From NCBI RefSeq assembly GCF_002111595.1, contig NZ_LUTN01000006.1, positions 62,001 through 126,000 of the forward strand: a stretch of DNA of 64,000 nt. Reading direction: 5' to 3'. Positions 10,447-21,465 of this stretch are shown in pieces (position 1 is the first letter of the stretch; each line of letters opens with the position of its first letter). The translations under genes and the position numbers were made by a program. The stretch is from Lonsdalea britannica (GTDB lineage: Bacteria; Pseudomonadota; Gammaproteobacteria; Enterobacterales; Enterobacteriaceae). The notes beneath the pieces were generated by a model. It saw only the letters and a program-made list of their open reading frames with translations. It made no database searches and was not told the DNA's origin.

Positions 10447-11400
10447 TTATTCGGAAGGGGCGTGCCAGACCTGCGTTGAGATCGTGATTGGCACCGGAAT
10501 CAGACGGTTTTGATAGAACAAATCCGCCGTTTCCTGCTGTGCGCGGATGACGTGCTGATCGAGGGGGCGGATCACCGTCACCGGGCGATGATCCAGATAG
10601 CTTGTGATCACCGCACGTGGAAGTCCTATCGCATTCGCCAGCAGGTCCGTGCTTTGCGGACGTTCGCTGACCGTGAATTTTTCAGCCTCTGTCAGCGTGT
10701 CCAACACCTGTCGGATAAACGTTCCGTTGCGCTCGGCGTAAGCACGCGACGCCAGATAAAACGCGCCGGTCTGGTTCAGTTGAGTGCCGTCGGTCAACAC
10801 GCGCACGTCGCCCTGCAGCTGGGCGGCGGAATAGTAGGGATCCCAGATGGCCCAGGCATCCACATTTCCTTGTTGAAAGGCGGCGCGAGCGTCGGCTGGC
10901 GACAGGTAAGCAGGCTGAATATCGCTAAACGACAGTCCCGCCTGTTGCAGCGCACGCAGCACCAGATTGTGTGAACTGGAGCCTTTCTGGAACGCCACTC
11001 TTTTGCCTTTCAGATCCGCCACGCTATTAACCGGACTATTGGCGGAGACCAAAATGACTTCAGCTTTGGGTTTCGGGGGTTCGACGCCGATGTAGAGGAG
11101 ATCTGCGCCAGCGGCCTGAGCAAATATCGGTGGCGTATCGCCGGTACTGCCGACATCAATGCTGCCGACGTTCAGCGCTTCCAACATTTGCGGCCCGGCT
11201 GGAAACTCAATCCAGCGAATGGCGGTATGCGGAAAACGTTTTTCCAGTAGCTGGTGCGTTTTTGTAAGCAACAGACTGACCGATCCCTTTTGGTAACCGA
11301 TCCGCAACTGCGGCGGACTCTCGGCGGCAAAGGTGACGGAAGCCAGCCCCAGCGTGCCAACCATCAGCCAGGGCGATTGTCTTTTCAACCATGAGAACAT
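10447..11400 (-). CDS. ssuA: Aliphatic sulfonate-binding periplasmic protein
   Basis: Periplasmic solute-binding component of the SsuABC importer. It has 317 residues; the N-terminal signal peptide ([20 protein letters not shown]) is cleaved after VTFA, before [14 protein letters not shown]. Family signatures include [52 protein letters not shown] and AIWDPYY. It is preceded by TAGGAT, whose first three bases are the ssuE stop codon, so the two genes are tightly coupled. Close to E. coli SsuA over its whole length and clearly different from the second binding protein at 56126-57178. Confidence 0.95.
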   Translation of the reverse strand: MFSWLKRQSPWLMVGTLGLASVTFAAESPPQLRIGYQKGSVSLLLTKTHQLLEKRFPHTAIRWIEFPAGPQMLEALNVGSIDVGSTGDTPPIFAQAAGADLLYIGVEPPKPKAEVILVSANSPVNSVADLKGKRVAFQKGSSSHNLVLRALQQAGLSFSDIQPAYLSPADARAAFQQGNVDAWAIWDPYYSAAQLQGDVRVLTDGTQLNQTGAFYLASRAYAERNGTFIRQVLDTLTEAEKFTVSERPQSTDLLANAIGLPRAVITSYLDHRPVTVIRPLDQHVIRAQQETADLFYQNRLIPVPITISTQVWHAPSE

Positions 11401-11409
11401 GCGGCAATC

Positions 11410-11967
11410 CTAGGCGCTGTGCTGCAGTTGGGGATAGCGCTGACGTCTCAGCAGCGCCTGGAACAGATTCTCTAACGACTCCTGCAGCCGCTCTTGCAGC
11501 GCACTGGAGAATTCTGGCGTGCGGTCGTAATCACGGATCTGGCTGTCGTCGGCAAACACGCTTTGGAGGATCTCCTGCGCCTTCAGCGCATTGAGTACCG
11601 GCAGGAGGCTGTAGTCGACAGCCAGCATGTGCGCGAGCGAACCGCCGGTGGCGATGGGCAGTACGGCCTTATGAGCCAGAGCCCGCTCGGGCAGGACATC
11701 CAATAAGGCTTTTAGACCGCCGGTAAAAGAGGCCTTGTAAATCGGGGTGGCGATGATAACGCCATCCGCCGTGGACAACTGTTCGTTGAGCGTTTGTAAG
11801 GCCGGACTGTCGAAGCGGGCATTGAGGAGATCTTCCGGGGGGAAATTGTGTAGATGCCAGGGAAGGACTTCCACGCCCTTGGCTGTCAGCCACTTGCCCG
11901 CATGCTGCAAAAGCGCGGTGGACCGTGACGGGTAGCGGGGACTCCCTGCTAAAGTGATAACGCGCAT
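11410..11967 (-). CDS. ssuE: NAD(P)H-dependent FMN reductase of the sulfonate system
   Basis: Provides FMNH2 to SsuD. The frame is open to 12006, but I start at ATG 11967 (MRVITLAGSPRYPSRSTALL), which matches the E. coli start and has GGAAGGAG 8 nt upstream. That gives 185 residues. Flavodoxin-like fold signatures are LAGSPRYPSRS (FMN phosphate loop) and ATPIYKASFTGGLKALLDVL. First gene of ssuEADCB, divergent from pyrD with about 250 bp between them, where the sulfur-responsive promoter should lie. I could not identify a Cbl/CysB site with confidence. Confidence 0.94.
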   Translation of the reverse strand: MRVITLAGSPRYPSRSTALLQHAGKWLTAKGVEVLPWHLHNFPPEDLLNARFDSPALQTLNEQLSTADGVIIATPIYKASFTGGLKALLDVLPERALAHKAVLPIATGGSLAHMLAVDYSLLPVLNALKAQEILQSVFADDSQIRDYDRTPEFSSALQERLQESLENLFQALLRRQRYPQLQHSA

Positions 11968-12173
11968 AGGCACTCCTTCCAACATATTGTTAGCAACTCT
12001 TACCATTAGGCAACATGCTGTCAGTCTGGCAGACGCCGGCTTATTCCATTAAATGATTTATTGTGTAATCGAAAGACTGAAAGTGCATAACATTGTCAGC
12101 GCTATCGCCCGCTCGCCGTTATCCGCGAGGCCTTTTTTGTCACAGGTCAATTCCCTTTCTGGAGCGGATGGCC

Positions 12174-12201
12174 GATAATACTGCCCCGGTCTGCAACCGG
12201 G
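12174..12201 (+). promoter_or_regulatory. pyrD promoter -10 and leader hairpin (CTP-dependent start switching)
   Basis: A -10-like GATAAT (12174-12179) is followed by a cytosine run where transcription should start. Next comes a perfect 6-bp hairpin CCCGGT (12185-12190) with ACCGGG (12196-12201), just before the Shine-Dalgarno AGGAG. In E. coli, pyrD transcripts started at C when CTP is high fold a 5' hairpin that blocks ribosome loading, while shorter G-started transcripts do not. The layout here suggests the same control; the start sites themselves are inferred. Confidence 0.5.
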
Positions 12202-12216
12202 AATCCAGGAGAGTCC

Positions 12217-13224
12217 ATGTACCCCCTTATTCGTAAAGCGTTATTCCAGCTCGACCCAGAGCGCGCGCATGAGTTTACCTTTCAGCAGTTGCGTCGTATC
12301 AGCCATACCCCACTCGAATTTCTTGTCCGTCAGTCTGTTCCTACCAAACCCGTGACCTGCATGGGGCTGTCGTTTAAAAACCCGTTGGGGCTTGCCGCCG
12401 GTCTGGATAAAGACGGCGAATGCGTGGATGCGCTGGGGGCGATGGGATTTGGCTTCATAGAAGTCGGGACCGTGACGCCGCGTCCTCAGCCGGGAAATGA
12501 TAAGCCGCGCTTATTTCGTTTGGTGGAAGCCGAAGGATTAATTAACCGCATGGGATTTAATAATCTCGGGGTGGATAACCTGGTGGAGAACGTTAAAAAA
12601 TCTCATTTCGGCGGCGTATTGGGGATTAATATCGGCAAGAATAAAGACACGCCGGTAGAGAATGGAAAGGACGATTATCTGATCTGCATGGAGAAGACTT
12701 ATGCTCACGCAGGTTATATCGCCATTAATATTTCATCGCCGAATACGCCAGGACTACGAACGCTTCAGTACGGCGAAGCCCTGGATGATTTGTTACAAGC
12801 GGTAAAAAATAAACAGGCGGAATTGGAAGCCCAGCATCAGAAATATGTGCCAGTGGCGGTGAAAATAGCGCCGGATCTTTCAGAGGAAGAATTGATCCAA
12901 ATTGCAGATAGTCTGGTGCGACATAATATCGATGGCGTGATCGCGACCAATACCACGTTGGATCGTCAATTGATCCAAGGGTTAAATCACAGCGGTCAGA
13001 CGGGGGGATTAAGCGGTCGTCCATTACAGCTGCTCAGTACCGAAGTGATACGTCGTTTATCTCAGGAACTAAACGGTCGTCTACCCATTATCGGCGTTGG
13101 AGGGATTGACTCTTTGATGGCGGCCCGGGAAAAAATGGCGGCGGGGGCAACGCTGGTGCAAATCTACAGTGGGTTTATTTTCCGTGGACCAGGTCTAATT
13201 AAAGATATCGTCACTCATATCTAG
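12217..13224 (+). CDS. pyrD: Dihydroorotate dehydrogenase (quinone), class 2
   Basis: Membrane-associated FMN enzyme that oxidises dihydroorotate to orotate with quinone as acceptor, the fourth step of de novo UMP synthesis. It has 335 residues (E. coli 336). The N-terminal amphipathic helix [20 protein letters not shown] is the quinone and membrane site. [11 protein letters not shown] carries the catalytic Ser of class 2 enzymes, and FMN-binding motifs [11 protein letters not shown] and GVGGIDS are present. The start at ATG 12217 has AGGAGAG 5 nt upstream. Intact. It is followed by zapC after about 160 bp. Confidence 0.97.
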   Translation: MYPLIRKALFQLDPERAHEFTFQQLRRISHTPLEFLVRQSVPTKPVTCMGLSFKNPLGLAAGLDKDGECVDALGAMGFGFIEVGTVTPRPQPGNDKPRLFRLVEAEGLINRMGFNNLGVDNLVENVKKSHFGGVLGINIGKNKDTPVENGKDDYLICMEKTYAHAGYIAINISSPNTPGLRTLQYGEALDDLLQAVKNKQAELEAQHQKYVPVAVKIAPDLSEEELIQIADSLVRHNIDGVIATNTTLDRQLIQGLNHSGQTGGLSGRPLQLLSTEVIRRLSQELNGRLPIIGVGGIDSLMAAREKMAAGATLVQIYSGFIFRGPGLIKDIVTHI

Positions 13225-13382
13225 TTTTTTCATCTTCATTCATAGCCGGGGGTTTATTTCTGCTCCCGGCTAGTCTATATTTTTTTGGCTGTATAAAAAT
13301 AACGCATTCGAGTTCCCTAAGGGTTAATTTTGCAGGCGCTAAATATCGCAGGCAGCGCAAAAGGAAGAATGAAGGTATTACG

Positions 13383-13942
13383 ATGAAATTAAAACCTGAC
13401 GATAATTGGCGTTGGTATTTTGACAGCGAACAGCAGCGCCTGATGTTGGATCTGGCCGACGGAATGTTATTCCGATCCCGTTATCCGATGTCGATGTTAA
13501 CCCCAGATGCTTTTATGGACAGCGCATTTTGCGTCGATGATGCTGCGTTATTTTTTACCTATCAGGAAAAGTGCCAAAGAATAACGCTTCCTCAAGCTGA
13601 AAAAGCCGAACTGATATTAAATGCGCTGGTTGCGAATCGCTTTATGAAACCGCTGATGCCCAAAAGCTGGCATTTCACGCCGCAATCAGGTGAGAGCTAC
13701 CGCCCAACTACCGGGGACATCGTTAACGTCCAACTCGTCGATCGCGATGAAGATGCCAGTCTTCTGGTAGTGGAAGAGGGGGAGAAAGCCAGTCTGTGTT
13801 TATTGGCGCAAAGCAACTGACGCTAAATGCGAAGACGCTGCAGCTTGGCGACCCCATCAAAATTATGCATGACCGGCTGTCGCCAGCAGCGTCAATTGAT
13901 GATGTCGACAGCGATTCGTCGCAGTATGCCTGCGTAGGCTGA
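13383..13942 (+). CDS. zapC: Cell division protein ZapC (C-terminal frameshift in this sequence)
   Basis: ZapC promotes lateral association of FtsZ protofilaments at the Z ring. In frame the protein stops at 13820 after 145 residues (ending CLLAQSN), whereas E. coli ZapC has 180. The missing part is present in the next frame (13817-13942: [20 protein letters not shown] and onward), matching the E. coli stretch MQLGDAIKIMNDRL at the same distance. Adding one A to the AA at 13815-13816 gives 186 residues. It follows pyrD as in E. coli. The frameshift is either a sequencing error, as elsewhere in this window, or a true truncation of a non-essential gene. Confidence 0.88.
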
Positions 13943-14466
13943 TCTCGCCGATGACGGATGCACCACATGAATCTGGCATTAATCGGTGAGGCATATCGTC
14001 CCATGGCCAGGCGATTGTCAGGCGAATGACCGTCTTATCTTCTTGATGTCGTTATTTGGCTGTTGCGTCTGTCTCCATCCCGTTCTGACTTTCTCTCCCA
14101 GGCTTATCACGCATTTTCACGTTGCCTGACTCATTGAGCTTCCTCTCAGGAGCGTCGGCCTAAACGTCTAAGGATTTCCGTTCACGCCTTCTTTATACGT
14201 TTTGTGCGGCCTGTTACCTGCTTTTGGGGCTTACCTCAACCTGAATTTCCTCCGCTGACAGCACCACAGTCTCGTCCCATCGGCCCGCAGGTGCCGTGAC
14301 GTGGCGCTATCCTTCCCCCAGCGCGCATCGTTAGGCTCAAGAAGCAGGGGAGCCAAACCTCGCATGGCTAAGCGCATGATGACGTCGATCGGCTGCGGTG
14401 CATTATGACAACCGGTGGGGATTAGCTATAATGCGCCTCAATTTTCTTTAAGGTGATATCTGCTCT
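13943..14466. other. Gene-free stretch where ycbX is expected
   Basis: E. coli has ycbX (about 370 codons, minus strand) between zapC and rlmL; here only 524 bp remain and no long frame exists. On the minus strand near 14373 the words MRGLAPLLLEP and, further on in another frame, HVTAPAGRWDETVV faintly recall the YcbX start (KSMRGL) and its LTAPDG stretch, so the region may be an eroded remnant. That resemblance is weak. The last 60 bp hold the rlmL promoter (TATAAT at 14427). Confidence 0.4.
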
Positions 14467-16583
14467 ATGAACTCTCTGTTTGCCAGCACGGCGCGTGGTT
14501 TGGAAGAATTATTAAAAAGCGAACTTGAGGCGCTGGGCGCTCAGGATTGCGCGGTCGTGCAGGGGGGCGTGCATTTTCAGGGAGACGATCGCCTGGTGTA
14601 CCAAAGCCTGATGTGGAGCCGTCTGGCTCCCGCATCCTGCTTCCGCTCAATGAATTCAATGTCTACAGCGATTTGGACCTCTATTTGGGGGTTCAGGCGG
14701 TGGACTGGTCGACCATTTTCAGCGTCGATAAAACGTTCGCCGTCCATTTCAGCGGGACCAACGACGAAATTCGTAATAGCCAATATGGCGCACTGAAAGT
14801 CAAAGATGCCATCGTCGATAGCTTTACCCGCCGTACCGGCCAGCGTCCCGACGTGGCGAAACAGCAGCCGGATATCCGCATCAACGTTTTCCTGCAACGT
14901 GAAAAAGCCAGCGTGGCGATTGATCTCAGCGGCGATGGCCTGCATATGCGCGGCTACCGTGAACTGGCCGGTCAGGCGCCCCTCAAAGAAAATCTGGCTG
15001 CGGCTATCGTGCTGCGGTCCGGGTGGGAAAACGGCACGCCGATGGTCGATCCCATGTGCGGCTCCGGGACCTTGTTGATCGAAGCGGCCATGATCGCCGC
15101 CGATCGGGCGCCGGGGTTACATCGCCATCATTGGGGATTCCTGGCGTGGGAGCAATTCAATCCGACGCTGTGGAAAGAGGTCACCACCGACGCGCAGCAG
15201 CGCGCCCGCGCCGGCGTGCAGGCCACCGCGTCCCGCTTCTTCGGTTCTGATAACGATCGTCGGGTTATCGACATCGCTCGCGCTAACGCCCGCCGCGCTG
15301 GCGTCAGTGAACTGATCCGGTTTGATGTCTGCGACGCCGTACAACTAAAAAATCCGCTGCCGGAAGGTCCTACCGGAACGGTGCTGAGCAACCCGCCTTA
15401 CGGCGAACGTCTGGAAAGTGAACCGGCCCTGATTGCATTGCACAACATGCTGGGACGGATTATGAAAGCCTCTTTCGGCGGCTGGCAGCTGTCCCTGTTC
15501 AGTGCCTCGCCGGAGCTGCTGAGCTGTTTACAGCTGCGCGCCGACCGCCAGTTCAAAGCCAAAAACGGCCCGCTGGATTGTGTGCAGAAAAATTACCAGC
15601 TGGCGGCGAACAGCGCGGAAAGCGTCAGCGCGCCCGCGGATGATTTTGCTAACCGACTGAAGAAAAACCTGCGTAAGCTGGACAAATGGGCCAAACAGCA
15701 GGGCATTGAATGCTATCGCGTCTACGATGCCGATCTGCCGGAATACAATGTCGCCGTCGACCGTTACGGCAGTTGGGTGGTCGTGCAGGAATATGCGCCG
15801 CCGAAGACGGTGGATGCTCAGAAAGCTCGCCAGCGTTTGTTCGACGTGATCAATGCCACGTTGAGCGTGCTGGGCGTGCCGACCAATCAGCTGATTCTCA
15901 AGACGCGTGAGCGTCAAAAAGGCAAAAGTCAGTATGAGAAACTGGCTCAGAAAGGCGAGTTCCTGCTAGTGGACGAGTACAACGCGCGACTGTGGGTCAA
16001 CCTGACCGACTATCTGGATACCGGGCTGTTCCTGGACCACCGCGTCGCCCGTAAAATGTTGGGTGAATTGAGTCACGGAAAAGATTTCCTGAACCTGTTC
16101 GCCTACACCGGTACAGCCAGCGTTCACGCAGGCATCGGCGGCGCACGCAGCACGACTACGGTAGACATGTCGCGCACTTATCTGGAATGGGCGGAGAAGA
16201 ACCTGCGGGCCAATGGGCTCACCGGGCGTAACCACCGATTGATCCAGGCGGATTGCCTGGGCTGGTTAAGCCAGTCTAACGAACAGTTCGACGTGATCTT
16301 TATCGATCCGCCGACATTCTCCAACTCCAAACGCATGGAGGCCACGTTTGATGTGCAGCGTGATCATCTGATGCTGATGAAGGATTTAAAGCGCCTGCTG
16401 AAACGCGGCGGCACCATCATGTTTTCCAACAATAAACGGGGCTTCCAGATGGATATGGAAGGACTCGCCGCGCTGGGTCTGGAAGCGCAGGACATCACTG
16501 CCCGCACCCAATCGCAGGATTTCGCCCGTAATCGTCAGATTCACAACTGCTGGCTGCTGAAGCACGCCGGAGAGGAAAAGTAA
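14467..16583 (+). CDS. rlmL: 23S rRNA G2445/G2069 methyltransferase RlmKL (one-base frameshift in this sequence)
   Basis: Bifunctional SAM-dependent methyltransferase of 23S rRNA: the N-terminal RlmL part makes m2G2445 and the C-terminal RlmK part m7G2069. The frame starting [20 protein letters not shown] at 14467 breaks at 14628, where CTG-GCT-CCC stands for expected CTG-GCT-TCC-CGC (L-A-S-R). Restoring a T joins it to the downstream frame and gives 705 residues (E. coli 702). Visible parts are the THUMP domain, [14 protein letters not shown] (SAM motif I), SNPPYGERL (catalytic NPPY), [15 protein letters not shown] and [13 protein letters not shown] (second domain). It is followed 4 nt later by uup. 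Confidence 0.94.
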
Positions 16584-16587
16584 TTAC

Positions 16588-18507
16588 ATGTCATTAATCA
16601 GTTTATCTGGCGCCTGGCTGTCATTCAGCGACGCGCCGCTGTTGGACAACACCGAGCTGCACATCGAAGACAACGAACGTGTTTGTCTGGTCGGTCGTAA
16701 CGGCGCCGGGAAGTCCACGTTGTTAAAAATCCTTGCGAAGGATATCCCTCTGGACGATGGACGTTTGGTCTTCGAGCAGGATCTGATCGTCGCCCGATTG
16801 CAGCAGGATCCGCCGCGTAATGTGGCAGGCAGCGTGTTCGACTTCGTGGCAGAAGGCGTCGCGGAGCAGGCCGAGCATTTGAAGGCGTATCATGCCGCGC
16901 TGCGTCTGGTCGAAACCGATCCCAGCGAGCGGAACCTGAATCAACTGGCTAAGGTTCAGGAAGTGCTGGACCATCAGGGACTCTGGAAACTGGAAGACCG
17001 CATCAACGCCGTTCTGGAACAGTTGGGCCTGACGGCAGATACGCCGCTGTCTTCCCTGTCCGGCGGCTGGCTGCGCAAAGCGGCGTTGGGCCGGGCGCTG
17101 GTGAGCGCTCCCCGCGTATTGCTGCTGGACGAACCGACAAACCATCTGGACATTGAAACCATAGACTGGCTGGAAGGATTCCTGAAATCCTTCCAGGGCA
17201 GCATCATTTTCATTTCCCATGACCGTTCTTTCATCCGCAATATGGCGACCCGAATCGTTGATTTGGACCGCGGCAAACTCGTTTCCTGGCCGGGCGACTA
17301 TGATAAGTATCTGGCGGGCAAGGAAGAGGCTCTGCGAGTGGAAGAACTGCAGAACGCGGAATTTGACCGCAAACTGGCGCAGGAAGAGGTTTGGATCCGT
17401 CAGGGCATCAAGGCGCGACGCACCCGTAATGAAGGGCGTGTGCGCGCCTTGAAGGCCCTGCGTCAGGAGCGTACTCAGCGTCGTGAAGTGATGGGATCGG
17501 CCCAAATGCAGGTGGAAGAGGCGGCGCGCTCCGGCAAGATTGTCTTTGAACTGGAAAACGCCAGCTATCAGGTGGGCGGAAAAGTCTTGCTGAACAACTT
17601 CTCCGCTCAGGTGCAGCGCGGCGATAAAATTGCGTTGGTCGGGCCTAACGGCTGCGGTAAAACCACGTTGTTAAAGCTGATGCTGGGTCAACTGAAGGCA
17701 GACAGCGGCCGCATCCACTGCGGGACCAAGCTGGAAGTGGCTTACTTCGACCAGCACCGGGCCGAACTGGACCCTGAGCGGACCGTGATGGACAACCTGG
17801 CCGAAGGCAAGCAGGAAGTGATGGTCAATGGCCGTTCTCGCCATGTGCTCGGCTATTTGCAGGACTTCCTGTTCCATCCTAAACGGGCGATGACGCCGGT
17901 GAAGGCGTTGTCTGGCGGGGAGCGAAATCGCCTGTTGCTGGCGCGACTATTCTTAAAGCCCAGCAACCTGTTGATTCTCGATGAACCGACCAACGATCTG
18001 GATGTGGAAACGCTGGAACTTCTTGAAGAGCTGCTCGACAGCTATCAGGGCACGGTATTGCTGGTGAGCCATGACCGTCAGTTCGTCGACAACTCGGTAA
18101 CGGAGTGCTGGATTTTCGAAGGCAACGGCGTCATCGGGCAGTATGTCGGGGGGTATTACGACGCACAGCAGCAGCGTTCGGTCGCGACTCCGCTGCGCGC
18201 GACGGCTCCCGCCGCACCGGCCGAGACCAAGTCTGCGCCCGTCGCAGCGCGACCGGCTAAACAGGCTGCCACGGTTAAGCTGAGCTATAACCAGCAGCGT
18301 GAGCTGGCGCAGCTGCCTCAACAGTTGGAAGCTTTTGAGCTTGAAATTGCCTCCTTGCAGGAACAGATGAACGATCCGTCGTTTTTCTCACGTCCTCATG
18401 AGGAAACACAGCCGGTGCTGGACGCGTTGGCGCTGGCCGAACAACGTCTGGAAACCAGTTTCGCCCGCTGGGAAGAGCTTGAGTCTTTGCAAAACGGCAA
18501 CGCGTAG
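16588..18507 (+). CDS. uup: ABC-F family ATPase Uup
   Basis: Soluble ABC-F ATPase without a membrane domain. Uup binds branched DNA and ribosomes, affects precise transposon excision, and genetically interacts with RecG and ribosome assembly. It has 639 residues (E. coli 635). There are two nucleotide-binding domains: Walker A GRNGAGKST and GPNGCGKTT, signatures LSGGWLRKAALGRAL and LSGGERNRLLLARLF, and Walker B LLLDEPTNHLD and LILDEPTNDLD. An Ala/Pro-rich linker (approximately residues 535-560) leads to the C-terminal coiled-coil DNA-binding domain. Start 4 nt after the rlmL stop suggests co-transcription. Intact. Confidence 0.95.
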   Translation: MSLISLSGAWLSFSDAPLLDNTELHIEDNERVCLVGRNGAGKSTLLKILAKDIPLDDGRLVFEQDLIVARLQQDPPRNVAGSVFDFVAEGVAEQAEHLKAYHAALRLVETDPSERNLNQLAKVQEVLDHQGLWKLEDRINAVLEQLGLTADTPLSSLSGGWLRKAALGRALVSAPRVLLLDEPTNHLDIETIDWLEGFLKSFQGSIIFISHDRSFIRNMATRIVDLDRGKLVSWPGDYDKYLAGKEEALRVEELQNAEFDRKLAQEEVWIRQGIKARRTRNEGRVRALKALRQERTQRREVMGSAQMQVEEAARSGKIVFELENASYQVGGKVLLNNFSAQVQRGDKIALVGPNGCGKTTLLKLMLGQLKADSGRIHCGTKLEVAYFDQHRAELDPERTVMDNLAEGKQEVMVNGRSRHVLGYLQDFLFHPKRAMTPVKALSGGERNRLLLARLFLKPSNLLILDEPTNDLDVETLELLEELLDSYQGTVLLVSHDRQFVDNSVTECWIFEGNGVIGQYVGGYYDAQQQRSVATPLRATAPAAPAETKSAPVAARPAKQAATVKLSYNQQRELAQLPQQLEAFELEIASLQEQMNDPSFFSRPHEETQPVLDALALAEQRLETSFARWEELESLQNGNA

Positions 18508-18565
18508 CTTTTGACGTCAGGCAGACCCGCGTCGCGGCTGCCTGGCTGGCAACAGGAGGTTATTG

Positions 18566-19806
18566 ATGTGCACCCACTCCCACTCTGCGGAGAGTAAGAT
18601 GCTGTGCCCGCAGTGCGACCTGCTGGTCGAACTTCCTGACTTACGGCCAGGTCAGCGGGCGCTGTGCCCGCGCTGCAGTACGCTGCTGACGAGTCATCGT
18701 CCGGAAGCGCGCTGGCGTTCGGTGAGTTTCGCCGTCAGCGCGCTGGTGATGCTCTTCCTGTCTGCGCTATTTCCCTTCGTCTCCATGCAGGTGGCGGGGA
18801 TCACCAGCGAAGTCACTTTGCTGGAAATACCCAAAGTCATGGTGGATGAGAATTACGCCAGCATGGCGACGCTGTTCATGCTGTTCGTTCAATGTATTCC
18901 CGCCAGTTGCATGCTCATTATTATCGGGCTGTGTGGACGTGTTCGGATGAGCCTTGAGCTCACCCGACTGCTGGCGCGGATTTTGTTCCACCTGAAAAGC
19001 TGGGGCATGCCGGAAATCTTTTTGGCCGGTGTTCTGGTGAGTTTCGTTAAACTGATGGCTTACGGCAGCATCGGCATCGGCATCAGCTTTATTCCTTATG
19101 TTCTGTTTTGTCTTCTGCAACTGCTGGCTTTCCAAAGTCTCGATCGCCGGCGGCTATGGCATGACGTCACGCCGGCACCGTCAGTGCCGGATTCGCTGGA
19201 AGCCGGGCGCAGCGGCATTGCGCAGGGCGTACGCTCGTGCAGTTGTTGCACGGCGGTGCTCCCGGCTGATGAATGGGTTTGCCCGCGGTGCCATACGCAT
19301 GGACATCTTCGTCGGCGGCACAGCTTGCAATGGACGCTGGCGCTGCTGATCACATCGCTGATGCTGTATATCCCGGCGAATATGTTGCCCATTATGGTGA
19401 CGGAGGCGCTGGGCAATCGTATGGACTCCACGATTATGTCCGGCGTGGTCATGCTGTGGGGCTCCGGGTCTTATCCGGTCGCCTGGTGATTTTTATCGCC
19501 AGTATCATGGTGCCGACGCTCAAGATGATGGCGTTGGGCTGGCTATGCTGGTGTACGCAAGGCAAAAGCCGCCACGATACCGAGCGAATGCACTTGGTCT
19601 ACGAGGTGGTGGAATTCGTGGGACGTTGGTCCATGATTGATGTGTTCGTGATCGCCGTGCTGTCCGCGTTAGTTCGCGTCGGTCGTTTTATGAGCGTGTA
19701 TCCTGAAATCGGCGCAGTGCTGTTTGCCGCGGTGGTTATTCTGACCATGCTTGCCGCTATTATGTTTGATCCCCGCCTGTTGTGGGATCGCTACAACCGT
19801 GAGTGA
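18566..19806 (+). CDS. pqiA: Intermembrane transport protein PqiA (one-base frameshift in this sequence)
   Basis: Inner-membrane protein of the PqiABC lipid transport system. I start at ATG 18566 (MCTHSHSAESKMLCPQC), behind GGAGG, and not at the in-frame TTG just before it. Two halves each begin with zinc-ribbon cysteines (CPQC/CPRC and CSCC/CPRC) followed by hydrophobic segments. The frame stops at 19489 after GSYPVAW; the continuation LVIFIASIMVPTLKMMALGW to 19806 is in the next frame. Restoring one C at 19482-19483 (GTC-GCC-CTG-GTG) yields a full-length PqiA of about 413 residues (E. coli 417). It belongs to the pqiABC operon. Confidence 0.92.
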
Positions 19807-19819
19807 GAGGAGTTTTCCA

Positions 19820-21462
19820 TTGACGAAAAATAACCACAGCGCTGCGGAGATTGAATCGCTTAAGCGCTGGTCTCCGGTCTGGATTGTGCCCATCGTCACG
19901 TTGCTGATCGGCGCCTGGATCCTGTTTTACCACTTCAGCCATCAAGGCCCGGAAATTACGCTGACGGCGCAAACGGCTGATGGGATTGAGGCGGGGAAAA
20001 CGCCCATCAAAAGCCGCAGCGTTAACGTCGGCGTGGTGGAAAGCGTGGTGCTGAGTAAAGACCTCCACCAGGTTGAGATTAAAGCGCGTTTGAATAACGA
20101 CATGGATCACCTGCTGAGCACCGATTCGGTGTTCTGGGTGGTGAAAGCTCAGGTCGGGCGTGAAGGGATATCCGGTCTCGGAACGCTGCTGTCTGGGTCG
20201 TTCATCCAGTTGCAGCCGGGTTCCAGCAAGGAAGAAAGCCGAGACTTCAAACTCTTAGACAGCCCGCCGTTGGCCTCCCCGGATGCTAAAGGGATCCGCG
20301 TCTCGCTAACCAGCGAGCGCGCCGGGCAGCTGAATGCGGGCGATCCGGTGCTGTTTCGCGGTTACCGCGTGGGTTCGGTGGAAACCAGCCACTTTGACCC
20401 CGCGGCGCGAAAAATGAGCTACCGACTGTTCATTAATGCGCCCTATAACTCGCTGGTAACCAGCAATGTTCGCTTCTGGAAAGATAGCGGCGTCGCGCTC
20501 GATCTCTCTGCGCAGGGGATGCGCGTCGAAATGGGTTCGCTGACGACGCTACTGAACGGCGGCGTAAGCTTCGACGTGCCGAGCGGTTGGGAGCTGGGCG
20601 ATCCGGCGAAAGAACATGCCGAATACCAACTCTATGACAGCCAGCGCAGCATTCAGGACACGCTGTATACCCGGTACAAAGAATATCTGATGTTCTTCGA
20701 CGAGTCCGTACGCGGTCTGCAGCCGGGCGCGCCGGTCGAGTTCCGCGGCATCCGTCTGGGGACGGTGTCTCAGGTGCCGTTCTTCCCGCATGAAATGAAG
20801 CAGAGTCTGGCTAATGACTACCGTATTCCGGTCATGATCCGCATCGAACCGGATCGTCTGCAGGCGCACGTCTGGGACCAGCTGAATCTGGAACAGGAAA
20901 TCAAGGAAGCGCCAGCCTTGGGGCTGCGAGCCTCCATGAAAACGGCCAATATCCTGACCGGCGCGCTGTATATCGATCTGGACTTCTATCCGCAGTTGAA
21001 GGGACGCCCAGTGTCGATGGTCAAAGTCGACGGTTACGAGGTCTTGCCCACCGTGAGCGGCGGATTGTCGCAGATCCAGCACAAGGTGATGGCGGTATTG
21101 GATAAGGTGAATAACCTGCCGTTGACGCCGATGGTGTCTCAGGCACCCAAACGCTGGCCGAAAGTCAGGCGACCTTGCGCGAGCTTCAGAAAACACTGGC
21201 GTCGCTGAATCAGATCACCGGCAACAAGTCGATGCAGCAGCTGCCTCAGGATATGCAGCGGACGCTGCGCGAGCTGAATCGTAGCATGCAAGGCTTCCAG
21301 CCGGGCTCTCCCGCCTATAACAAGATGGTGAATGATATGCAGCGGTTGGATCAGGTATTGCGTGAACTGCAACCGCTGTTGCGCACCTTGAACGGTAAGA
21401 GCAATGCACTGGTGTTCGAAGCATCCGGTGGTCAGGATCCGCAACCGAAGAAGGCGAAATAA
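19820..21462 (+). CDS. pqiB: Intermembrane transport protein PqiB, MCE family (one-base frameshift in this sequence)
   Basis: Forms a hexameric periplasmic tunnel of MCE rings with a long coiled-coil needle that conducts lipids between membranes. I choose TTG 19820 as start (TKNNHSAAEIESLKRWSPVW), because AGGAG precedes it by 7 nt and its length matches the E. coli N-terminus; a GTG at 19799 is the alternative. One N-terminal transmembrane helix is followed by three MCE domains (TADGIEAGKTPIKSRSVNVG, LNAGDPVLFRGYRVG, LQPGAPVEFRGIRLG). The frame breaks near 21144, where one base of GC(n)-ACC-CAA-ACG is missing, and continues ESQATLRELQKTLAS to 21462. Restored length is about 547 residues, as in E. 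coli. Confidence 0.92.
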
Positions 21463-21465
21463 ATC

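Noticed and set aside
13723-14004. 93-codon minus-strand frame as a ycbX C-terminal remnant
   Set aside because: It overlaps the 3' part of zapC in antisense and lacks the cysteine motif of the YcbX ferredoxin domain, so it does not support a remnant.
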